NCBI GenBank assembly: GCA_020860515.1
Contig: JAJBUG010000001.1
Location: 18,566-82,565, forward strand
Direction: 5' to 3'
From: Bacteroidales bacterium
GTDB lineage: Bacteria; Bacteroidota; Bacteroidia; Bacteroidales; Muribaculaceae
Length of the DNA stretch: 64,000 nt
The first letter of the stretch is position 1. Every line of letters starts with the position of its first letter. A model generated the notes under the pieces. The model worked only from the letters and a program-made list of their open reading frames with translations, was not told the DNA's origin and ran no database searches. The position numbers were made by a program, and so were the translations under genes. This document shows, piece after piece, positions 17,224 through 28,669 of the stretch.

Positions 17224-18705
17224 TTAATAATTGCGAGCTATGATTACGCGCTGGGCGCTGGGCTTGCCAGTAACCATGCAAACACCAGGAGTCTTATCGC
17301 CCTCCAGCGGGATGCAGCGGATGGTGGCTTTGGTTTCTTCTTTGATTCTCTCTTCGGTTTCGGTGGTTCCATCCCAGTGGCAGAGGAAAAAGCCGCCATC
17401 CTCGATGCGTGTTTTGAAATCTTCGTAACTGTCGCAGATGTAGGTCATGTCAGCCCGACGCTTTAAAGCCTTTTGGTAGATATTTTCTTGAATCTTGCCC
17501 AAGAGTTCGCGGATGTGTTCGGCAATGCCTTCGAGTGGCACATTCTCTTTCTCTAAAGTGTCGCGGCGCATCAGCTCTACGGTATCATTTTCGATGTCGC
17601 GTTCACCCAGAACTAAGCGCACTGGCACTCCCTTGAGTTCGTAGTCGGCAAATTTGAAGCCAGGACGACGGTTATCGGCATCATCATATTTTACACTGAT
17701 GCCCATGGTGCGGAGTTCCTTCACAATTGGTTCCACTGTTGCGCTCACCTTGTCAAGCTGCTCCTTATTCTTATATATAGGTATAATAACCACTTGGATT
17801 GGAGCCAGCTTAGGAGGCAGCACCAGACCATTATCATCGCTGTGGGTCATGATGAGGGCTCCCATCATGCGAGTAGATAGGCCCCATGAATTGGCCCATA
17901 CGTATTCGGGCTTGTTGTCCTTGTTGCTATAAGTAACATCGAAAGCTTTGGCGAAGTTCTGCCCCAGGTTGTGGCTGGTACCAGCTTGCAGGGCTTTGCC
18001 ATCTTGCATCATAGCCTCGATGGTGTATGTGTTGAGGGCACCGGCAAATCTTTCGTTGGCACTCTTTACGCCTCTGATTACAGGCATTGCCATCCACTCC
18101 TCGGCAAAGCGGGCGTAGATGTTTATCATCATCTGCGTGCGAGCCTCGTTCTCTTCGGCAGTGGCATGGGCGCAATGTCCTTCTTGCCACAGGAATTCGG
18201 CAGTGCGCAGAAACATTCGAGTGCGCATTTCCCAACGCATTACATTGCACCATTGGTTGATTAGCAGTGGCAGGTCGCGCCAACTATGAATCCAATTCTT
18301 ATATGTGCCCCAGATGATAGTCTCGGAAGTGGGGCGGATGATCAATTCTTCCTCAAGCTTAGCCTCTGGATCCACTACCACGCCTTTGCCTTCAGGGTCA
18401 TTTTTGAGGCGATAATGGGTGACTACGGCACATTCTTTGGCGAAACCCTCAACGTGCTCGGCTTCGCGGCACAGAAACGATTTTGGAATCAGTAAGGGGA
18501 AATAAGCGTTCTGCACGCCTGTCTCCTTGAACATGTCGTCGAGTGCGCGCTGCATTTTCTCCCATATCGCATATCCGTAAGGCTTGATTACCATGCAGCC
18601 GCGCACTGCGCTCTGCTCGGCCAAGTCGGCCTTTACCACCAGCTCATTGTACCACTGCGAGTAATTCTCGCTTCGCTTTGTGAGCCCTTTGAGTTCTGTT
18701 GCCAT
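17224..18705 (-). CDS. proS: Prolyl-tRNA synthetase (archaeal/eukaryotic-type ProS)
   Basis: A 493-residue class II aminoacyl-tRNA synthetase that charges tRNA-Pro. It is the short type without the bacterial editing insertion: motif 2 and 3 regions are around RPTSETIIW and the [14 protein letters not shown] stretch, followed by an anticodon-binding domain and a zinc-domain-like C-terminus ending in IIARNY. This form is usual in Bacteroidetes. A -7 box at 18781-18788 gives it its own promoter. The HU genes follow 13 bases downstream and may be co-transcribed. Confidence 0.95.
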   Translation of the reverse strand: MATELKGLTKRSENYSQWYNELVVKADLAEQSAVRGCMVIKPYGYAIWEKMQRALDDMFKETGVQNAYFPLLIPKSFLCREAEHVEGFAKECAVVTHYRLKNDPEGKGVVVDPEAKLEEELIIRPTSETIIWGTYKNWIHSWRDLPLLINQWCNVMRWEMRTRMFLRTAEFLWQEGHCAHATAEENEARTQMMINIYARFAEEWMAMPVIRGVKSANERFAGALNTYTIEAMMQDGKALQAGTSHNLGQNFAKAFDVTYSNKDNKPEYVWANSWGLSTRMMGALIMTHSDDNGLVLPPKLAPIQVVIIPIYKNKEQLDKVSATVEPIVKELRTMGISVKYDDADNRRPGFKFADYELKGVPVRLVLGERDIENDTVELMRRDTLEKENVPLEGIAEHIRELLGKIQENIYQKALKRRADMTYICDSYEDFKTRIEDGGFFLCHWDGTTETEERIKEETKATIRCIPLEGDKTPGVCMVTGKPSAQRVIIARNY

Positions 18706-18780
18706 TATTCTATATAAGTATTGATAGTTTTTTGTTTAATTGAAAACGTTGGCGAATCCTCATGTTTCGCTTTGAATTTG

Positions 18781-18788
18781 CAAAGTTA
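18781..18788 (-). promoter_or_regulatory. Promoter of proS (-7 box)
   Basis: TAACTTTG on the minus strand matches TAnnTTTG, 76 bases upstream of the proS start codon. Confidence 0.5.
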
Positions 18789-18934
18789 CAAAAAACTTTT
18801 AACAATCCGTCCCTTTATCCTACTTTTTTCCAAATATGGTAATTCTGACCTTTTTATTTACTTCATTTTTTGAGCCTGCATAATCCCAAAATTAACAAAT
18901 ATGCAAATTTGTGAGAAAAAAAGGTATGAGAAAT

Positions 18935-18965
18935 TTTGTAAAATTACATAAAAGTATTAAATTTG
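18935..18965 (+). promoter_or_regulatory. Promoter of ppdK (-33 and -7 boxes)
   Basis: TTTG at 18935-18938 and TAAATTTG at 18958-18965 are separated by 19 bases, an excellent match to the Bacteroidetes promoter. The predicted leader before the ppdK start is about 155 bases. The remaining bases between proS and ppdK are AT-rich and show no further gene. Confidence 0.65.
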
Positions 18966-19125
18966 CACTTTGTCAATTGTATCGGCCTCGAACCATAATT
19001 TTTGAGCATTGTTATGTAAATAATGTATCATGAAATACTGCAGAGGCAGATAGATGACATGAACAACACTATAGCAACGACAGAAAAGAGACAAACCAAT
19101 ACGTTTAATTAAACTACCTTTCTAA

Positions 19126-21840
<2,715 letters not shown>

Positions 21841-21878
21841 GGAGCTATTTGAGAAATAGGAACATAATTCCATAAATA

Positions 21879-21913
21879 AGAGGCGCGGTTCAAATGTGGT
21901 GGACCGCGCCTCT
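21879..21913. terminator. Bidirectional terminator between ppdK and lutC remnant
   Basis: A 13-base stem, AGAGGCGCGGTTC with GGACCGCGCCTCT (one mismatch), lies between two convergent genes. T-richness after the stem is modest (TCGTATTTG), so termination is likely but not certain. Confidence 0.65.
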
Positions 21914-21934
21914 CGTATTTGACTTGATTGGGGG

Positions 21935-22444
21935 TTATTCAAAGATTACAGTTACGCCGCGCGCACCATGGGCACCGATTACGAGTGCTTGTTCGATATC
22001 GGCAGTCTTGGATGGGCCTGCTATGAAGCAGCCGTAATCGAAGTCTTCTTTGATTTCGGGTCGCTTGTATACCTCGTGCATATTGCTTACCGCTTGTCCC
22101 TTTGGCACAATCATTACCAAGGCTTCCGAGATAAACATCAGGGCTTTATAGCGGGTTGCCAGAGGTACCCACACCATGCCGTTCTCTGCCACGCCGAATG
22201 CTCCACGCAGCACTCCTACGTCAGTGCCATCGAGAGTGCGAGGGTCATCGAGATTGTCGGGGTTGACTGTTGCGCATTTTACCTCAGGCAGATTGCTGGC
22301 AATTCGCTTGGCATTTGGATAGATCTCGGCTATCACTTGGTCAATAGTTTGGCTATCATTCAGTTCAACCCATTTTGCGCCTGCAGCCTCAAGTCCAATC
22401 TTTAGTTGAGCATAGGGATCGGAAATGCAGCAGTCGCTCGCCAT
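21935..22444 (-). pseudogene. lutC: LutC-like lactate utilisation protein, 5'-truncated
   Basis: The frame encodes 169 residues of the LUD/LutC family (IASNLPE, NGMVWVPL, MHEVYK and the end motif GPSKTADIEQALVIGAHGARG). Family similarity starts only near residue 14, and the usual 30-40 N-terminal residues are absent; the first residues (MASDCCISDP) come from fused DNA. Immediately upstream lie pieces of lutA and lctP in other frames. LutC normally works with LutA and LutB in oxidising L-lactate; LutB is missing altogether. The fragment could still be translated but probably has no role. Confidence 0.7.
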
Positions 22445-22616
22445 GACAACTGTTGTGGATGCTTACCTTATGGGGAAATTTGGAATTTAGTTTTTGGGGC
22501 TTTACCACATCGTGGAGAAATTCACATATCTCATAGATTTTCGATGATATGCATTGATGGGAATCTTGGTGTAGAAGTTGTGGGTATTTGTCCTTGACAA
22601 ACACTACGCAGCTTGC
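22428..22616 (-). pseudogene. lutA: LutA fragment (Fe-S oxidoreductase of lactate utilisation)
   Basis: The minus-strand frame gives about 63 residues beginning ASCVVFVKDKYPQLL and including SSKIYEICEFLHDVV and FPHKVSIHNSCHG, which match the middle of LutA, including one CCG/CHG cysteine-rich segment. Both ends of the gene are missing. The left end fuses in another frame to lutC and the right end runs directly into the lctP fragment. Confidence 0.7.
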
Positions 22617-22731
22617 CAAACATGATATTGGCCGAGGTGTCAGAACCTGTGAGGAAGGTGCCGAGAGCGCCGATTAAAGGAGCAAACATGGGATATAGCA
22701 TGCCTGTAGAGGTTGCTAAGGCGTCTTTCTC
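22609..22731 (-). pseudogene. lctP: L-lactate permease C-terminal fragment
   Basis: The frame gives about 40 residues with TSTGMLYPMFAPLIGALG and TFLTGSDTSANIMFG, the highly conserved C-terminal region of LctP lactate permeases. No upstream part of the roughly 500-residue permease is present, and cobU's promoter lies just beyond. The frame merges into the lutA fragment at 22609-22616. Confidence 0.75.
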
Positions 22732-22799
22732 ATAAATACTAACAAATGAGTATGTACAAAGTTTTGATGATTTTCTCTTTTTATCTTACCAAAATTTAG

Positions 22800-22807
22800 T
22801 AATTTTG
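22800..22807 (+). promoter_or_regulatory. Promoter of the cob cluster (-7 box)
   Basis: TAATTTTG matches TAnnTTTG. The start codon of cobU is only 22 bases further on, so the leader is too short to contain a cobalamin riboswitch. Confidence 0.55.
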
Positions 22808-22828
22808 CAATAGAAAAAATAAGAAACC

Positions 22829-23347
22829 ATGAAGTGTAAGATTATATTGGTAACAGGCGGCCAACGGAGCGGAAAGAGCACATATGCTGAGAAATTGGCA
22901 CGTGAGAATTCCGATTCTCCGATTTACTTGGCCACATCTCATGTGTGGGATGCTGAGATGGAGGCGCGAGTGAAGAAACACAGGGAATATCGCGGTCCAA
23001 ACTGGACCACCGTGGAAGCGCAGCTAAATCCGGCTGATACAGATATTGCAGGCCGAACTGCGCTGTTGGAATGTATGACAATGCTGTGTACGAATATGCT
23101 GTTTGACTGCCAAGAAGATGCCGATAAGGCTTATGAGCAATTGCAAAGCCAGATCGACCGTTTAGCCGCAAGCAAGGATTCCACATTAATAATAGTGAGC
23201 AATGAAGTGGGGATGGGTGGTACAAGTCCCAATCCGCTCCAACGCAAATTCCTGGACCTGCAAGGTAAGATTAACCAATATGTGGCTTCAATAGCAAGCG
23301 AGGTTTACTTTATGGTGTCAGGCATTCCTCTAAAAATCAAAGGATGA
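22829..23347 (+). CDS. cobU: Adenosylcobinamide kinase / adenosylcobinamide-phosphate guanylyltransferase
   Basis: A 172-residue bifunctional enzyme that phosphorylates adenosylcobinamide and adds GMP to give AdoCbi-GDP. The P-loop GGQRSGKS is at about 10-17; the guanylylation His region ([15 protein letters not shown]) and the late motif VSNEVGMG are intact. It overlaps cobT by 4 bases and opens a four-gene cluster for nucleotide-loop assembly. The genes for corrin-ring synthesis are not in the window, so salvage of cobinamide is possible. Confidence 0.93.
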   Translation: MKCKIILVTGGQRSGKSTYAEKLARENSDSPIYLATSHVWDAEMEARVKKHREYRGPNWTTVEAQLNPADTDIAGRTALLECMTMLCTNMLFDCQEDADKAYEQLQSQIDRLAASKDSTLIIVSNEVGMGGTSPNPLQRKFLDLQGKINQYVASIASEVYFMVSGIPLKIKG

Positions 23348-24390
23348 GGATTATGAGAAGATTTGAAATAAAGCCACTAAATGGTGAACTAAGGGAGAAA
23401 ATACAAGATAAAATTGACAATCTGACCAAGCCAAAAGGGTCGCTGGGAAGGCTTGAGGAGTTGGCTATGCAAGTGTGCATGATACAACACACGCTCACAC
23501 CAAAGCTACGCAAGCCACATAATGTATTATTTGCAGCTGACCATGGAATCATCGAAGAGGGGGTGAGCGTATCGCCAAAGGAGGTGACTTGGCAACAACT
23601 TGGTCATTTTGCCCGGGGTGGCGCTGGCATTAATTTTCTTTGCGACCAACATGGCTTTGAACTGGTGTTGGTGGATTCAGGTGTGGACTATGACTTTCCC
23701 TCAGGCACTAAGATTATAAATAAAAAAGTGCGCAGAGGCACTCACAACTTCTTGAATGAAGCGGCTATGACACGCCATGAACTGGCACAATGCATTGAAT
23801 CTGGCGCTGAAATCGTAAGTGAAGTGTATGAAAGAGGTTGCAATGTGATTAGTTTTGGGGAGATGGGCAGCGGCAACACTTCTGCATCATCAATGTGGAT
23901 GAGCTTCCTGGCCAATATTCCTTTGGAGCAGTGCATCGGAGCAGGAGCAGGTCTTGACACTGATGGAGTGAAACATAAATACCAGGTGTTGAAGCGGGCG
24001 CTTGACAATTATTCAGGTGATGGTTCGGTGGAGGATTTTTTAGCGTGGTACGGTGGCTTTGAAATGGCCATGGCGTTAGGCGGCATGTTGCAAGCGGCAG
24101 AGCTTGGAATGGTAGTGCTGGTGGATGGGTTTATCATGACTAATTGCATGTTAGCCGCCTCAAAGCTTAATCCGATTGTATTGGATTATGCCGTTTTTGG
24201 TCATCAAGGTGATGAATCTGGTCATAAACTCGTGCTTAGAGCTTTAGGGGCTAAGCCAATTCTGAATTTGGGAATGAGGCTTGGCGAGGGCTCAGGGGCA
24301 GTGTGCTCGTATCCAATACTTGAGTCAGCTGTAAGAATGATTAACGAGATGGATTCATTCCAAAAGGTATCGGTAACTAAATATTTTTGA
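23344..24390 (+). CDS. cobT: Nicotinate-nucleotide--dimethylbenzimidazole phosphoribosyltransferase
   Basis: A 348-residue CobT that makes alpha-ribazole phosphate from a benzimidazole base and NaMN. Recognisable family segments are [37 protein letters not shown] and LRLGEGSGA near the C-terminus, which carries the catalytic Glu. The start at 23344 overlaps cobU; an ATG at 23353 (MRRFEIKP) is a close alternative. Confidence 0.94.
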   Translation: MRIMRRFEIKPLNGELREKIQDKIDNLTKPKGSLGRLEELAMQVCMIQHTLTPKLRKPHNVLFAADHGIIEEGVSVSPKEVTWQQLGHFARGGAGINFLCDQHGFELVLVDSGVDYDFPSGTKIINKKVRRGTHNFLNEAAMTRHELAQCIESGAEIVSEVYERGCNVISFGEMGSGNTSASSMWMSFLANIPLEQCIGAGAGLDTDGVKHKYQVLKRALDNYSGDGSVEDFLAWYGGFEMAMALGGMLQAAELGMVVLVDGFIMTNCMLAASKLNPIVLDYAVFGHQGDESGHKLVLRALGAKPILNLGMRLGEGSGAVCSYPILESAVRMINEMDSFQKVSVTKYF

Positions 24391-24392
24391 AA

Positions 24393-25136
24393 ATGAAAGC
24401 ACCGATAGCCGCTATAATGTTTTTTACTCGAATACCTCTTTGGAGAGTGGTAAAGATTGATCCGGAGTATTTCAAGCGAGTGGTGGAATGGTGGCCATTG
24501 GCTGGTTTACTCACTGGTGGCTTCATGGCTGCAGTATGGTGGGCTGCTTCGCTGGTGATGCCTCAGCCTTTAGCTATAGCATTGGCAATTGCAGCGCGAA
24601 TGTTGCTCACAGGAGCATTGCACGAGGATGGTCTGGCCGACTTTTTTGACGGCATGGGTGGAGGGCGCACACGCGAACGCATTTTGGAAATCATGAAGGA
24701 TAGCCATATTGGTACTTATGGAGTGTTGGGGTTGGTGATGTATATGTTGGTTTTGTGGCTATGCCTTTGTGGGCTTCCAGCTAAGTTATTGCCGTGGATA
24801 ATCTTAGCTGCTGACCCTTGGGCTAAATGCTGCACTTCGCAGCTGATCAATTCGCTCCCTTATTGCAGAAAAGAATCTGAGGCGAAGAGTGGTGCGGTTT
24901 ACACTCCTATTGGAGTGGGAGGCACTGTCGGAGGACTCCTATGCGCAGTTTTGCCAGCCTTCCTAATACCTCTATCGCTATTTTGGGCTTATCTTGGACC
25001 AGTGACAGTCACCATACTTATGATTTTGTATCTTCGGTACAAGATTCAGGGATATACTGGCGATTGCTGTGGAGCCACGGCTCTTTTGGCTGAATTGTCA
25101 TTTTATTTAATCTGTGTTGCCCTTATGGTTTCATAA
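24393..25136 (+). CDS. cobS: Adenosylcobinamide-GDP ribazoletransferase (cobalamin synthase)
   Basis: A 247-residue integral membrane protein that joins AdoCbi-GDP with alpha-ribazole(-phosphate). Several hydrophobic helices and the family motif EDGLADFFDGMGGG (around residue 72-85) are present. The ATG at 24393 lies 2 bases after the cobT stop; the TTG at 24387 is within the cobT stop region and is less likely. Confidence 0.93.
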   Translation: MKAPIAAIMFFTRIPLWRVVKIDPEYFKRVVEWWPLAGLLTGGFMAAVWWAASLVMPQPLAIALAIAARMLLTGALHEDGLADFFDGMGGGRTRERILEIMKDSHIGTYGVLGLVMYMLVLWLCLCGLPAKLLPWIILAADPWAKCCTSQLINSLPYCRKESEAKSGAVYTPIGVGGTVGGLLCAVLPAFLIPLSLFWAYLGPVTVTILMILYLRYKIQGYTGDCCGATALLAELSFYLICVALMVS

Positions 25137-25164
25137 TCCCCTCCTCCTTCAAATTCGATTAGTT

Positions 25165-25692
25165 ATGAATGTATATTTTATTCGCCATACAGCAGTGGAT
25201 GTGCCTGAGGGCACATGTTATGGCCAGACTGATGTGCCACTGCGTGATACCTTTACTCAAGAGGCAGCCAAGCTCAAGAATGCGCTTGGCCCCATGGAAT
25301 TTGACGCTGTGTATTCCAGCCCATTGTCGAGATGTACAAAATTGGCTGAAGCAGTAGGGTATACCAATCCTATACTCGACCCACGCCTTATGGAAATGAA
25401 TTTTGGCGAATGGGAGATGAAAAACTATCAACAAATCAATGATCCAAGACTTTTGGAGTGGTTTGAGGATTATCGCAGTGTAGCACCTACGGGTGGTGAA
25501 TCTTATATTGAAATGCGCCAGCGCGTGGCGGAATTTATGGATTATTTGCGATATCAGCCTTATCGCGATGTGGCAGTGTTCACGCATGGAGGCGTGATTT
25601 TGCATGCTCTGATTCTGCTACGTTTGCTTTCGCCGGTGCGTCCTTTTGACCATGTGCCGGCTCATGGCTCTATCACCCAGGTCATGTTGTAA
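25165..25692 (+). CDS. cobC: Alpha-ribazole phosphatase-like histidine phosphatase
   Basis: A 175-residue histidine phosphatase. The N-terminus YFIRHTAVDVPEG holds the RHT form of the catalytic motif; the second His is in FTHGGVI, and a conserved Glu is in MEMNFGEWE. Its position after cobS fits CobC, which removes the phosphate from alpha-ribazole phosphate or adenosylcobalamin phosphate. The ATG at 25165 is used because the upstream part of the frame overlaps cobS. Confidence 0.87.
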   Translation: MNVYFIRHTAVDVPEGTCYGQTDVPLRDTFTQEAAKLKNALGPMEFDAVYSSPLSRCTKLAEAVGYTNPILDPRLMEMNFGEWEMKNYQQINDPRLLEWFEDYRSVAPTGGESYIEMRQRVAEFMDYLRYQPYRDVAVFTHGGVILHALILLRLLSPVRPFDHVPAHGSITQVML

Positions 25693-25757
25693 ACCCGAGG
25701 CTATGCTTTGCATTAAGCAAAAGTTTAGACCATTTCATTGAAACTTTCTTATAAGAT

Positions 25758-25788
25758 TTTGTCAATTTAGAAAAAAGTGCTATTTTTG
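25758..25788 (+). promoter_or_regulatory. Promoter of mscL (-33 and -7 boxes)
   Basis: TTTG at 25758-25761 and TATTTTTG at 25781-25788 are 19 bases apart, matching the Bacteroidetes consensus closely. The start codon at 25815 leaves a leader of about 20 bases. Confidence 0.65.
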
Positions 25789-25814
25789 CAAAAGTAATCT
25801 AAAACATCGAAATA

Positions 25815-26252
25815 ATGAGTAAATTTTTGCAAGAATTCAAGGAATTCGCAATGAAGGGCAATGTCATCGACATGGCTGTCGGCGTTGTGATTGGTGCAGC
25901 GTTCGGTAAGATTGTTAGCTCGCTGGTCGATGATATCATCATGCCACTTGTGGGTGTGGCCACTGGGGGCATGAACTTCACGGATTTCAAATGGATAATC
26001 CAGAAAGCAGTGGTTGATGGCACAACCCAGGAGGTGCTCAAGCCAGAGGTTACTCTCAATTGGGGTTCGTGGATTCAAACCATTGTAGATTTCCTAATCA
26101 TCGCATTCTGTATTTTCGTGGCTATCAAGGCTATCAACAAACTTAAGCGCGAAAAGCCAGCCGAGCCAGAAGCTCCTGCAGCACCGGCAGGACCAACAAC
26201 AGAAGAACTTCTCACCCAAATACGTGACTTGTTGGCTAAGAACAGCAAATGA
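25815..26252 (+). CDS. mscL: Large-conductance mechanosensitive channel
   Basis: A 145-residue MscL, which opens under membrane tension to release solutes during hypo-osmotic shock. The N-terminal [28 protein letters not shown] is diagnostic and includes TM1; TM2 is near 88-108, followed by a Pro/Ala/Glu-rich linker and the C-terminal helix bundle ([13 protein letters not shown]). The stop overlaps the aroK start by 4 bases. Confidence 0.96.
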   Translation: MSKFLQEFKEFAMKGNVIDMAVGVVIGAAFGKIVSSLVDDIIMPLVGVATGGMNFTDFKWIIQKAVVDGTTQEVLKPEVTLNWGSWIQTIVDFLIIAFCIFVAIKAINKLKREKPAEPEAPAAPAGPTTEELLTQIRDLLAKNSK

Positions 26253-26782
26253 GGCCAGTATTTCTGATCGGATACATGTGCAGCGGCAAGACTACCCTCG
26301 GGCGAGCCTTGGCTGCTGCGCTTGGCTGTGAATTTATCGACCTGGATCATTACATTGAGGCTCAAGCAGGCATGAAGGTGCGAGAAATCTTCGCCACGCA
26401 GGGTGAATCAGCCTTCCGCAAGATGGAGCGCGAAGCGTTGTCGCAAGCATCCTCTAAGGTCCAAGCAGTGATTGCTTGCGGCGGTGGCACGCCTTGTGCC
26501 CCGGGAGCAATGGACTTGATGAACAGCCTTGGAGTAACCGTATGCTTAAAACCGCTGCCTCATCGATTGTTGCAGCGCCTGATGCATGGGCGCCACAAAA
26601 GGCCCCTAATCGCCAATATCCAGTCAGAGGAAGAAATGATGGCATTTGCCAACGCAAAGATGAGTGAGCGAGAGCCTTATTATAACCAAGCCCAATACCA
26701 GTTTGATTCTTCTTGGCTTGAAAATAAGACTCAAATTGACCGTACAATCCAGGATTTCCTGGCTCAAATACCAATAGAATAA
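26249..26782 (+). CDS. aroK: Shikimate kinase
   Basis: A 177-residue shikimate kinase that phosphorylates shikimate at the 3-hydroxyl on the way to chorismate. The P-loop GYMCSGKTT is at about 8-16; the shikimate-binding DLDHYIE and the [13 protein letters not shown] region, with GGGTPC, are all intact. It is translationally coupled to mscL. Confidence 0.93.
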   Translation: MRPVFLIGYMCSGKTTLGRALAAALGCEFIDLDHYIEAQAGMKVREIFATQGESAFRKMEREALSQASSKVQAVIACGGGTPCAPGAMDLMNSLGVTVCLKPLPHRLLQRLMHGRHKRPLIANIQSEEEMMAFANAKMSEREPYYNQAQYQFDSSWLENKTQIDRTIQDFLAQIPIE

Positions 26783-26798
26783 CTCGGTACCATACTCT

Positions 26799-27977
26799 AT
26801 GACCCAAATTGGCAGCATACCTTTGGAGCAAATGCTCGGTGTGATGGTGGAAAAACGCAAGGTGTCAATCGGCCTGCCCGCTCCTGCGCCAGTAGGAGAC
26901 CATCGGTTTCCACTTACCCCCGAGGCTGCTGGCTTGCTGGTGGAGAGAGGCTTTAACCTAAAAATGCAGACAGGAGCTGCCGACGCTATCCATTATTCCG
27001 ACCTACGCTATCAGCAACAGGGAGTGGAGATAGTGGATCGCCGAGAAGCATTGCGCAGCGATATAGTGGTCAGTCTATCGCCTATGTCGGCTAATGATGC
27101 CAGAGGAGTGAAGCGGGGTGCGTTGTTGCTTACGCTATTCGACTCTTTTGCCGATGATCCTATGCCAATGAGACTGCTTCTGGAGGCTCATGTAATCACT
27201 ATTGCTCTCGACTTGGTGCGCGATGACCAAGGCCATCGACCCTTTGCTGACATCTTGGCAGAGATATCAGGACGAGCCGCTATTGCACTGGCTGCCTCAC
27301 TGTTGGCTGATGCGGAACATGGCAAGGGAATTTTGTTGGGAGGAATAGCTGGCATAGTTCCTTGTGAGGTAACGATTATTGGAAGCGGCATAGATGCCGT
27401 GGCAGCAGCTCGCAGTGCCTTGGGGCTCGGTGCAATGGTGAGGATGTTCGATAATGATGTCTATCGTCTTCGCTTGGCTTTGCGAGAACTTGGGGGCGGC
27501 GTGATGGGAAGTGCTCTTCACCCAAGGGTGCTTTTGCATGCGCTTCAGGCAGCTGACGTAGTGATAGCTACCCCTGTAGCTCCGGCACTTATAATTGGGC
27601 CAGATTCGGTGAGTGAAATGAAGTCGGGAGTGATTGCTTTCGATTTGAGCAAACAGATGAAGCCAGTGTTTCCGTCATTGGTGCAGGTAGATTTGGGTCA
27701 ACGTTCAGCTAATCAAGGAAAATCTCAGGGTGGTCGCGCTTGCTTCACCAACACATGCAATGCTGTGCCGCGTACCACAGCAATGGCTTTGAGCAATGCA
27801 TTCCTGACCTTGATGTCAGAAATATTCACGTGCGATGGACTGACAAATGCCTTGATGCTTAATCCAGGCTTGCAAGCTGCCGCTTTGACCTTCTTAGGGA
27901 AACCAGTCAACTCTACAGTTGCCTCCATGCTTGGGATGAGGCCCGTAGATATCAAGCTGATTTTGCAATTTTCATAA
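26799..27977 (+). CDS. Alanine dehydrogenase / transhydrogenase-like protein
   Basis: A 392-residue protein of the AlaDH/PNT family. The N-terminal domain has RFPLTPEAAGLL, and a Rossmann region is seen at TIIGSGIDAVAAARSALGLGA followed by an acidic residue region. It departs from canonical alanine dehydrogenase in sequence and in having a longer N-terminus, so the activity (NAD-dependent oxidation of alanine) is a family-level inference. It is 16 bases after aroK. Confidence 0.7.
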   Translation: MTQIGSIPLEQMLGVMVEKRKVSIGLPAPAPVGDHRFPLTPEAAGLLVERGFNLKMQTGAADAIHYSDLRYQQQGVEIVDRREALRSDIVVSLSPMSANDARGVKRGALLLTLFDSFADDPMPMRLLLEAHVITIALDLVRDDQGHRPFADILAEISGRAAIALAASLLADAEHGKGILLGGIAGIVPCEVTIIGSGIDAVAAARSALGLGAMVRMFDNDVYRLRLALRELGGGVMGSALHPRVLLHALQAADVVIATPVAPALIIGPDSVSEMKSGVIAFDLSKQMKPVFPSLVQVDLGQRSANQGKSQGGRACFTNTCNAVPRTTAMALSNAFLTLMSEIFTCDGLTNALMLNPGLQAAALTFLGKPVNSTVASMLGMRPVDIKLILQFS

Positions 27978-28004
27978 CAATAACATTAGGAGATTACAAT
28001 AAAA

Positions 28005-28652
28005 ATGGCTACTCGTAAGTTTTATGTAGTGTTTGCTGGATATCAACCGGGCATTTACGACAGCTGGGAAGAATGTGAAGCTCAAATCAAGGGATTCCAC
28101 GGCGCACAATATCGCAGTTATGAAACTTGCGAGGAGGCTACCGAAGCTTTCCGAGGCAAAATGGATGCCGAAGAACTGAAATTCTACACTTTTCTTAGTC
28201 AACAATCGGCGCAAGCCAATAATTACCAGGCTTTTCCTGAGATACAACTCAATGCAATAGCCGTAGATGGCGCATGTGATAAGAATCCAGGAGGCAAAAT
28301 TGAATACCAAGGAGTGTTGGTAGGCACAGGCGAGCGATTATTTCATGTCGGTCCTCTGGAAGGCGGCAGCAACAATATAGCTGAATACTTGGCCCTGGTG
28401 CATGCCTTGGCTTACTTGGACAAAAAAGGAGATTATACTACACCTATATATTCTGATTCGGTCAATGCACAGTCGTGGGTCAGAAAAGGGCACAACCGTT
28501 CCACCGTAAAGATGGATCCTGGCAGTCCATTGGCTCAGATTCTGGTACGTGCCGACCGCTGGATAGCTCTGCATAACCCTCCGAAGAACCCCATTATCAA
28601 ATGGCGTACACAGGAGTGGGGAGAAATACCAGCAGACTTTGGCCGAAAATAA
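28005..28652 (+). CDS. Ribonuclease H with N-terminal hybrid-binding domain
   Basis: A 215-residue RNase H. Residues about 1-50 (KFYVVFAGYQPGIYDSWEECEAQIKGF) form the RNA-DNA hybrid-binding domain. The catalytic domain shows VDGACDKNPG (first Asp), AEYLAL (Glu) and YSDSVNAQSWV (Asp), with the last Asp in EIPADFGRK. It removes RNA from RNA-DNA hybrids. It partly overlaps the next frame, whose true start lies downstream. Confidence 0.92.
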   Translation: MATRKFYVVFAGYQPGIYDSWEECEAQIKGFHGAQYRSYETCEEATEAFRGKMDAEELKFYTFLSQQSAQANNYQAFPEIQLNAIAVDGACDKNPGGKIEYQGVLVGTGERLFHVGPLEGGSNNIAEYLALVHALAYLDKKGDYTTPIYSDSVNAQSWVRKGHNRSTVKMDPGSPLAQILVRADRWIALHNPPKNPIIKWRTQEWGEIPADFGRK

Positions 28653-28669
28653 ACATCTTACCCATTGGT

